Source: an uncultured Roseburia sp.
GTDB lineage: Bacteria; Bacillota; Clostridia; Lachnospirales; Lachnospiraceae
Direction of reading: 5' to 3'
Assembly (NCBI GenBank): GCA_910577925.1
Contig: CAJTOI010000025.1
Coordinates: 1-47,913 of the forward strand
DNA length: 47,913 nt
Within the stretch, counting starts at the first letter, position 1; each line of letters starts with the position of its first letter. The notes below the pieces were generated by a model. It worked only from the letters and a program-made list of their open reading frames with translations, was not told where the DNA came from and did no database searches. The position numbers were made by a program, and so were the translations under genes. Of this stretch, positions 42,511-47,913 are shown one piece after another.

Positions 42511-42607
42511 ATCCAGGCCTCCTGTTTCTTTCACAAAATTGTCATAATTCGTGTATGATATATATCTAATACAAACTTTACACTCACTTTACAAAGGAGA
42601 AATCACT

Positions 42608-43528
42608 ATGAACAGCATGCCATCTTATATTTCGGACTATCTGGAATACTGCCGCACGCAAAAGCGGCTGGACGAAAAGACGCTAAAGGCCTATCGAATT
42701 GATTTGCGGCAATTTTCGGAGCAAGTGACTGAGTCGGAAATTACAGCCGTCACTTCCGGCGTTTTAGAGGATTATATCGCCCGGCTCCACGCAAAGTATA
42801 AGTCCAAGACCGCAAAACGAAAAATTGCCTCCCTCAAAGCCTTTTTCCGCTATCTTGAATACCGGGAGTATATTGACTACAATCCTTTTACTAAAATCCA
42901 AATACGTTTTCGGGAACCCGTTATACTGCCAAAAACCATCCCCCTGCGTACGGTCGAAACTTTTCTGTCTGCAATCTATAAGCGGCATCAATGCGCCGGG
43001 ACCGTCTACCAGAGAAGAAATGCCCTGCGCGATGCCGCCGTCGCGGAACTACTCTTTGCCACCGGCATCCGAATCTCAGAGCTCTGTGAATTAAAGGATA
43101 ATGACGTGAACTTGTATGACGGAACGCTCCTGATTTACGGAAAAGGTGGCAAAGAGCGGCGGATTCAAATAGGAAGTGAAGCCGTGATTGATGTTCTGAA
43201 AAAGTACAGAGACAATTTCTGCACGGAAATCCACGCCAGCAATCATTTTTTCGTCAATCAGTCCGGCAGCGCATTATCCGATCAGGCAGTGCGTCGGATG
43301 ATAAACAAATATACGTCGTTAGCATCCATAGAACAACATATCACACCCCATATGTTCCGGCATACCTTTGCGACGAGTCTTTTGGAAGCCGACGTCGATA
43401 TACGCTTTATTCAGGAGATGCTCGGCCACAGTTCTATCAATGTTACGGAAATATATACGCATGTAGCCGTTGCAAAGCAGCGGGAAATTCTGGTCGCCAA
43501 GCATCCGAGAAAAGATTTTCGGATATGA
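42608..43528 (+). CDS. Tyrosine recombinase (XerC/XerD-like integrase)
   Basis: A 306-residue site-specific recombinase. Residues 1 to about 95 are the SAM-like core-binding domain (YISDYLEYCRTQKRLDEKTL). The catalytic domain has all expected residues: Arg in ATGIRISELCEL, Lys in GKGGKERRI, HMFRHTF (His-x-x-Arg), GHSSINVTEIYTHV with the second His and the nucleophilic Tyr. The start at 42608 (MNSMPSYI) follows AAAGGAGA; a longer frame begins in the repeat region and is not supported. It is not near dif-like or cell-division genes, so it is more likely a dedicated recombinase of a local element. It lies beside the inverted-repeat cassette. Confidence 0.9.
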   Translation: MNSMPSYISDYLEYCRTQKRLDEKTLKAYRIDLRQFSEQVTESEITAVTSGVLEDYIARLHAKYKSKTAKRKIASLKAFFRYLEYREYIDYNPFTKIQIRFREPVILPKTIPLRTVETFLSAIYKRHQCAGTVYQRRNALRDAAVAELLFATGIRISELCELKDNDVNLYDGTLLIYGKGGKERRIQIGSEAVIDVLKKYRDNFCTEIHASNHFFVNQSGSALSDQAVRRMINKYTSLASIEQHITPHMFRHTFATSLLEADVDIRFIQEMLGHSSINVTEIYTHVAVAKQREILVAKHPRKDFRI

Positions 43529-43536
43529 GGAAGGGG

Positions 43537-43566
43537 AAAAAGCATTCCTGCGGGGGTGCTCTTTTT
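43537..43566 (+). terminator. Terminator of the tyrosine recombinase gene
   Basis: AAAAAGCA-TTCCTGCGGGGG-TGCT followed by CTTTTT, just after the stop codon. It separates recombinase transcription from the inverted-repeat cassette that starts 6 bases later. Confidence 0.65.
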
Positions 43567-43571
43567 ATTAA

Positions 43572-43647
43572 TTTTAGAAGAATAATTAAAAGTTATCCGT
43601 TGGATTTGGTGGATGAAAGTGTTATAGCAGATCGGGTATTACCCTAA
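43572..43647 (+). repeat. Left 76-bp inverted repeat with inward promoter
   Basis: It contains TTGGAT (43600-43605), 17 bases, then TATAGC (43623-43628), a fair sigma-A promoter pointing into the cassette. GGGTA-T-TACCC (43634-43644) lies at the expected transcription start and could be an operator or a recombination core. Confidence 0.8.
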
Positions 43648-43663
43648 ATTATTAAAGAGGTAC

Positions 43664-44878
43664 ATGAAAATGCATATTCAATCTGTAAATAATTATTCTA
43701 CAGATATTCATGATATATTGGAGCTGGCAAACAAGGAAAACGCCTATTTTATTTCCAGCTGGGATAAGAATGATCGTATTTTAAATATCGATTCTCACCT
43801 AGTTGAACAAAGCGTACATCAGCAGGAACATAAAAACACATACATCATGTCTAAAGACATGGAAATATTAAAAAAACAAATATCCTTATACCTCAGCAAA
43901 CAGGGTATAGAAACACCTAAAGATTGTATTACTGTTGTATCCAACGGAACAAGTGCTGCATTTATTTCATTACTACAAACGTTTAAACGAGGAGCAACAA
44001 ATTTCCTTTTTATTGGACCGATCTACTTTACCTATATACATCTACTAAATATTTTTGGAAAAAAAATATACCATTATGAAATAAATTTATTTGAGAAAAT
44101 TACATTTAATTTTATTACATTGGAAAAAGAAATTCAGGAAAATAATATACATTCCATAATTTTAATCCAACCATTTTTTGGTTCAGGAATAACCTTGAAA
44201 AATTCTATTTTAGAAAAATTTATATCATTATGTGAAAAACATCATATTTATTTATTAATAGACTATGTATATGGAAATATGGAGTGGAATTCATCCTCTC
44301 ATATCCATAATACTAAATTAATACAATTAGCGGATACTTCCAATTTCTGCATTTTATATGAGTCGATTTCGAAACGTATATTTTTAAATGGAATGAAAAA
44401 TGCAGTTATATTTAGTTCGCCCAAATTTATTAGCGATATAAACACGGATTCAGAAATATGTCTAGGGAGTATATCCTATATTCAAGAATCTTTGTTACAT
44501 ACCATATACTCTCCAGACAATATAAAATATGTTAATCAGTTTATCATAAACGCATTAGAATGCGCTTCAAACAACTATGATTTATTATGTACATTAATTT
44601 TAGGAACAGACTTCAAACTTTGCAAAAGTACATGTGGATATTTTACCCTATTAGGGATTCCCAAAATACACTTTAAATCTTCAAAAGATCAGGAAATCAT
44701 AAATGAAATATACAATGAGACAGGTATTGTAACTATTCCCCATTCAAGGTACTATTATAATTCGTCAGAATATTATTGCTTTAGAATCAATCTCGCCACA
44801 GAAGCATATGAGCTATTGAACGCAATAGAAAAGATATTACATATTTGCGGTAATAGCGGAAATTGCGACATCCATTAA
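43664..44878 (+). CDS. PLP-dependent aminotransferase-like protein (class I/II fold)
   Basis: A 404-residue cytosolic protein of the fold-type I aminotransferase superfamily. Seen: NGTSAA (94-99) in the cofactor-phosphate region, an aromatic near Tyr121, IDYVYGN with Asp200 for the pyridine nitrogen, SISKRIFLNG with the probable Schiff-base Lys237, and a late Arg (CFRINLAT) that would bind the substrate carboxylate. The Asn usually found before the Asp is replaced in LIQPFFGSG. Substrate unknown. The gene is much more AT-rich than the chromosome. AGAGG precedes the ATG at 43664, and a promoter lies in the left inverted repeat. Its 3' end overlaps the convergent pentapeptide-like gene. Confidence 0.78.
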   Translation: MKMHIQSVNNYSTDIHDILELANKENAYFISSWDKNDRILNIDSHLVEQSVHQQEHKNTYIMSKDMEILKKQISLYLSKQGIETPKDCITVVSNGTSAAFISLLQTFKRGATNFLFIGPIYFTYIHLLNIFGKKIYHYEINLFEKITFNFITLEKEIQENNIHSIILIQPFFGSGITLKNSILEKFISLCEKHHIYLLIDYVYGNMEWNSSSHIHNTKLIQLADTSNFCILYESISKRIFLNGMKNAVIFSSPKFISDINTDSEICLGSISYIQESLLHTIYSPDNIKYVNQFIINALECASNNYDLLCTLILGTDFKLCKSTCGYFTLLGIPKIHFKSSKDQEIINEIYNETGIVTIPHSRYYYNSSEYYCFRINLATEAYELLNAIEKILHICGNSGNCDIH

Positions 44879-46261
44879 ATTCTTTGATATATTTTTATTT
44901 ATACATTCGCCAGCGGGCAGCAGTAACTCAGCTTCTTGAGTTACTGTCGTCAGTTTTTTTATGTCTTTTAGAGATATATCAGTGGCTTCTAATTTTTGTA
45001 AAAGTTTATCACTTAAAACCTTTTTTGTTTTTATATCAAAATAAATATCTGCGAAATTTTTTATTATTTTAGGCAATGCAGCCAACACGATCACTGTTGC
45101 TGCTGAGTATATAAGTATCCAAGAACCTTTCTGTTTTTCAATCAGCGTCCAATAACTTTCATCAGAAATAGAATTTAATAACTGTTCTGCAGTTTCAACA
45201 CATTTATCATAATCATCGCTATTCAATCTGATACTTAATGTAGAGATACTGCTTACATCAATTTGAGCAAGATACTTTTCACTATGTGGTTTAAGATATA
45301 ATGCATTTTGCAATTTAGTACACAATGCATCAATTTCAATTCGTTCATCAAAACTATAGCTAGACATATCTGCATCTGCAATAATTGTTATTGCCTTATT
45401 CAAAATATCATAATCTACCGTTTCGTATATTGCCGCGAAAGCCAAACTCTCTAATATAATAGAAATATCCAACATTCGGCCATAAGGTAATTTTTTATAG
45501 TAATAAAAGCTTTTTTTCAATATATCCGGTATCTTTTCTTGTGATTTTCTACTTATGTAGAAGTTAATAATATCATTATAGCGATGTTCTGCTTCAAATG
45601 TCTTTACGAAATCTTCTACCAATATATCTTCAAAAGTCACGTAATCTCCTCTATATAAAAAGGTAACTTGATTCCATGTGCAATTTGCAATTGAATAGCC
45701 AAAGAAATAGCTTGAATCTATGCAAACATTATGGAATTGACACTTCACAAACTTATGATTTTCAGCATGCATAGTAGCCAAATTAGTATTGAAAAAAATA
45801 CAATTATCAAATGTATCACTGTCCGTAGTTGACATTTCGAATGTACAACCGCCAAAAGTACAGTTTTTTAGCTTGCAATGTTGCATATTAATTAAAAATG
45901 TTTCATCTGGAAACTCACAGTCAATAAATGTTGTTGAATGTATCGAAGTGTTTCTATAAAGATTGTTTGTAAATTTAACATTTTTGAAATAGCAATTTTT
46001 CATCTGACAACAACCAAATTGCACCTTTTCAAAACTACAATCAATAAACACTGCACTCAAGAAATCACTTCTATCAAAATTGTTTTTATAAAATTGGATA
46101 TTAGTAAATTTGGTTCCTCTAAAATCACTTCTAAAAAATGAAATTAAATGTATAAATTTATGAAAATCAATATTTTCAAATACGGCATATGATAAGTTTC
46201 TGCTTTCAAACTTCTTAAAATCTATGAAATCATCTTGCTTATACAATTGCAATTTATTCAT
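44837..46261 (-). CDS. Pentapeptide-repeat-like protein with C-terminal membrane helix
   Basis: A 474-residue protein. Residues about 15-195 show five-residue periodicity of the pentapeptide type (for example FIDCSFEKVQFGCCQMKNCYF and LKNCTFGGCTF), rich in Cys, Asn and Phe, probably a right-handed beta-helix. A helical middle part follows (about 200-370), then one membrane segment (ILIYSAATVIVLAALP) and a short charged tail. The family role is unknown; many pentapeptide proteins are scaffolds or DNA mimics, some act as immunity factors. The start at 46261 (MNKLQLYK) follows AAGGAGA; an upstream ATG at 46279 overlaps that ribosome binding site. It is driven from the right inverted repeat and is very AT-rich. 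Confidence 0.7.
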   Translation of the reverse strand: MNKLQLYKQDDFIDFKKFESRNLSYAVFENIDFHKFIHLISFFRSDFRGTKFTNIQFYKNNFDRSDFLSAVFIDCSFEKVQFGCCQMKNCYFKNVKFTNNLYRNTSIHSTTFIDCEFPDETFLINMQHCKLKNCTFGGCTFEMSTTDSDTFDNCIFFNTNLATMHAENHKFVKCQFHNVCIDSSYFFGYSIANCTWNQVTFLYRGDYVTFEDILVEDFVKTFEAEHRYNDIINFYISRKSQEKIPDILKKSFYYYKKLPYGRMLDISIILESLAFAAIYETVDYDILNKAITIIADADMSSYSFDERIEIDALCTKLQNALYLKPHSEKYLAQIDVSSISTLSIRLNSDDYDKCVETAEQLLNSISDESYWTLIEKQKGSWILIYSAATVIVLAALPKIIKNFADIYFDIKTKKVLSDKLLQKLEATDISLKDIKKLTTVTQEAELLLPAGECINKNISKNLMDVAISAITANM

Positions 46262-46280
46262 CGTATATTTCTCCTTCATA

Positions 46281-46356
46281 TTAGGGTAATACCCGATTTG
46301 CTATAACACTTTCATCCACCAAATCCAACGGATAACTTTTAATTATTCTTCTAAAA
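46281..46356 (-). repeat. Right 76-bp inverted repeat with inward promoter
   Basis: Mirror copy of 43572-43647. The same TTGGAT-17-TATAGC promoter lies at 46300-46328 on the minus strand, pointing into the pentapeptide-like gene, and the GGGTATTACCC palindrome at 46284-46294. The next 177 bases to the SMI1-type gene hold no feature I can identify. Confidence 0.8.
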
Positions 46357-46533
46357 ATTATTTCCAAACTACAAATACCGTAATTCATTATACCACATCC
46401 CTCTTGCAAAAACAGCTCTTTTTCGATATTTTCCATCTATGCGTCTCTTATACCAAATATCCCCCTGAATCCTCTTAGCCCCTGATAACACAGACTTCCA
46501 TATACTACGTTCTCCATTTGACGCCGTCCCCAC

Positions 46534-47145
46534 TTACTCCCATTCCTCTATGCCATCTTCCGTTATAAAATCATATCCATTATCCATAAGCATTTGCAGA
46601 TATGCGTCAAAAGAATCCGCCACAATCACCAATTCATCCGGGTCGTGAAGATAGCGCAGAACCTGTCCCCGTTTTCCCTTTGCCGAGGGCGAAAAGTCAA
46701 TAAAAAGCTGTGATGTCCCGCCGTTGTTCACACAGTCGGCAAAATGCAGCCAGCACAGTTTGTCAAAGTTATCGCAAACACCCTCATCTACCGGGATATC
46801 GTCAAATTCCCGGGTAATCAGATATTCTCCCCACGCCCGAAAGTTATCTTTCGTATCCATGATCTGCTGCGCGGACAATAAAAAATAGGGATATCCCTCC
46901 ATGTCAGACCCCAGAAAAAGCAGAGCAATCTTCTCTTCCCCATATTTTCTCCAATAGGTTCCGTCCACAATTTTTAGCAATTGCAGTAAGCTCTTCGGAA
47001 TATCAGGATATAATGACCGTAATCTTTCCATATCCCCATCACTTGCGCCATGCATTATCCGCTCAAAATTATTCCATTGCTTTTCCCCACCGTTTTCATA
47101 ATAAGCCTCTTTTAATCCATCGACATACGTTTGAGCAATATTCAT
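46534..47145 (-). CDS. SMI1/KNR4 (SUKH-type) family protein, probable immunity protein
   Basis: A 203-residue acidic cytosolic protein. It has the SUKH pattern: an early YPDIPKSLLQLLKIVDGTYW segment, LLFLGSDMEGYPYFLLSAQQI, the central CWLHFADCVNNGGTSQLFIDF, then a C-terminal VADSFDAYLQMLMDNGYDF. SUKH proteins are the commonest immunity proteins of contact-dependent and polymorphic toxin systems. No toxin gene is visible in the window. The ATG at 47145 follows CGGAGG. Confidence 0.8.
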   Translation of the reverse strand: MNIAQTYVDGLKEAYYENGGEKQWNNFERIMHGASDGDMERLRSLYPDIPKSLLQLLKIVDGTYWRKYGEEKIALLFLGSDMEGYPYFLLSAQQIMDTKDNFRAWGEYLITREFDDIPVDEGVCDNFDKLCWLHFADCVNNGGTSQLFIDFSPSAKGKRGQVLRYLHDPDELVIVADSFDAYLQMLMDNGYDFITEDGIEEWE

Positions 47146-47205
47146 ATACAGCCTCCGTTCTGGCGCCCTTCCGCCAAATGCAAATAAGCAGATTTTTCGC
47201 TTTCT

Positions 47206-47652
47206 TCAGTCCCACACTATTCCAAAACATTGAAATCCATCCGGGACAGGCGGCCTGCAGGAAAAGAAAGAATCCAGTTCTGAAGTTTCCCATTCCTCTG
47301 CCCCGCCGGAGCACAGCCATTTGCAATCCACCAGTTCTTCCAATTCTGACGCCTGGACGGATGTGCATATAATAATTTCATCTCCCCAAAGTTCCAGCAT
47401 CTCTTTTCCTTCATACTCTATGATTCCTGTGTCATCATGCAAAGCGATACGAACCCATGCCACATTCCTCATTCCTTCAATTTTTTGCAGCATATCCCAT
47501 ATCCTGGCCAATGGCGGGCGGCCAAAATCGCATTGATTCGGTGCAATCGAATCTTCCGCCGTATTTCCCTCGAAAAATTCATCCAGGGTCAGCAGCGGCA
47601 GGCGTTCCTCATTTTCATCCATTATCTTTTTGAAAATGTTGCAATCCATCAT
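47206..47652 (-). CDS. Small acidic protein, possible immunity protein (unrecognised)
   Basis: A 148-residue very acidic cytosolic protein (MMDCNIFKKIMDENEERLPL... to ...PVPDGFQCFGIVWD). No family is recognised. Size, acidity and position directly upstream of the SUKH-type gene, on the same strand, suggest a two-gene immunity operon. The start at 47652 has GGAGAAG 9 bases upstream; the Met directly after it (47649) is equally possible. Confidence 0.55.
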   Translation of the reverse strand: MMDCNIFKKIMDENEERLPLLTLDEFFEGNTAEDSIAPNQCDFGRPPLARIWDMLQKIEGMRNVAWVRIALHDDTGIIEYEGKEMLELWGDEIIICTSVQASELEELVDCKWLCSGGAEEWETSELDSFFSCRPPVPDGFQCFGIVWD

Positions 47653-47706
47653 AATTTTCGTCTTCTCCGATTCCAATAAACAGAAATTGTTGTCAAAAGC
47701 AATTCA

Positions 47707-47742
47707 TGGCCGTTCGGCCGGTATAATGTCTGTCAGCATTAT
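47707..47742. repeat. Two adjoining short palindromes
   Basis: GGCCG-TT-CGGCC and TATAATG-TCTGTCAG-CATTATA stand side by side upstream of the immunity-like gene. Either could be a regulator site or a small hairpin. Confidence 0.5.
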
Positions 47743-47800
47743 AACATAATCAAGGCTCATCATCACTATATAACTCCCGGTACGTCAATGTAAAAAGAAC

Positions 47801-47913
47801 TTTCTGCGCGGATTTTTGCGCATGTCAAGTTTGTGGACGCCGCGCAGACACAAACTTGGGGGGCTGTCGCTTTAACGATTAAAAAATGGTGAAGCGGCAG
47901 CTTCCTTTTTGCC
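47801..47913. repeat. Dispersed 60-bp palindromic repeat (copy 2) plus adjoining hairpin
   Basis: Positions 47801-47860 match 13257-13316 at 56 of 60 bases, including the CAAGTTTGTG/CACAAACTTG stem. After it, GCTGTCGCTTTA and TGAAGCGGCAGC (47863 to about 47901) form an imperfect hairpin followed by TTCCTTTTT, which could terminate plus-strand transcription. The window ends here. Confidence 0.7.

Larger units (their letters stand above)
43572..46356. mobile_element. AT-rich two-gene cassette flanked by 76-bp inverted repeats
   Basis: The segment 43572-43647 is repeated in inverted orientation at 46281-46356 with 75 of 76 identical bases (difference at 43630, G versus A). Between them are just two convergent genes whose 3' ends overlap by 42 bases, each starting within 20 bases of its repeat. 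The interior is far more AT-rich than the surroundings. No transposase lies inside; the tyrosine recombinase gene ends 44 bases to the left. The arrangement fits an invertible or recombinase-mobilised cassette; direct evidence of movement is not available from one sequence. Confidence 0.7.

Noticed and set aside
42608..43528. Tyrosine recombinase considered as the chromosomal XerC/XerD dimer-resolution protein
   Set aside because: No cell-division neighbours, and it sits among repeats and a mobile-looking cassette; a local role is more likely, though not excluded.

Overview
The window looks like the chromosome of a Lachnospiraceae-type Firmicute (Clostridia). Evidence: strong AGGAGG-type ribosome binding sites, a CIRCE-controlled clpB, a Lachnospiraceae-style Tad pilus locus with a DUF6382/FHA protein, and a TnpV-type mobile element. 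Most of it is fairly GC-rich; two stretches (about 25.7-39.9 kb and 43.57-46.36 kb) are visibly more AT-rich and carry boundaries typical of acquired DNA. No rRNA, tRNA or CRISPR array was seen.

Region 1 (1-22.4 kb, almost all on the minus strand). After the start of a response regulator and an IS1182-type transposase remnant comes one very long, tightly packed gene string read right to left from a promoter at about 22.36 kb: CpaE-like ATPase, TadA ATPase, TadB, TadC, Flp pilin, TadE-like pseudopilin, a DUF5702/TadG-like protein, a second TadE-like protein, prepilin peptidase, a WG-repeat protein, then DUF6382-FHA protein, PP2C phosphatase, a transmembrane Ser/Thr kinase, a small membrane protein with four ETTV repeats, another membrane protein, and a 2129-residue Ig-like surface protein ending at a terminator. 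This reads as a Tad (Flp) pilus machine joined to a kinase/phosphatase/FHA switch and a giant adhesin-like protein. The repeated ETTVL motif, present both in the membrane protein tail and next to the FHA domain, is the best candidate for the phospho-switch itself.

Region 2 (22.4-25.7 kb). A divergent XRE-type regulator sits behind a 147-bp palindromic/structured repeat whose core recurs 20 kb away. clpB is under a CIRCE operator overlapping a good sigma-A promoter.

Region 3 (25.6-39.95 kb). A putative integrative element of about 14.3 kb, bounded by a 15-bp direct repeat; the left copy lies inside the clpB CIRCE element. Repeated TTTACGACA arm-type sites are found at both ends. It carries a doubly broken integrase, a TnpV gene and a truncated replication-initiator-like gene. 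The cargo is a beta-glucoside system: binding lipoprotein, two permeases, a domain-permuted GH3 beta-glucosidase, two GH94 phosphorylases and an AraC regulator. A 17-bp motif shared by the two operon promoters probably marks the regulator's operator.

Region 4 (40-47.9 kb). DUF2935 protein, a frameshifted Rpn/PD-(D/E)XK-type gene, a 163-bp MITE-like palindrome, the second copy of the structured repeat and a tyrosine recombinase. Next to the recombinase is an AT-rich two-gene convergent cassette (PLP aminotransferase-like enzyme and a pentapeptide-like protein) flanked by 76-bp inverted repeats that match at 75 of 76 positions and each seem to carry an inward promoter. The window ends with an SMI1/KNR4-type immunity protein, a second small acidic protein, and a 60-bp repeat shared with 13.3 kb.
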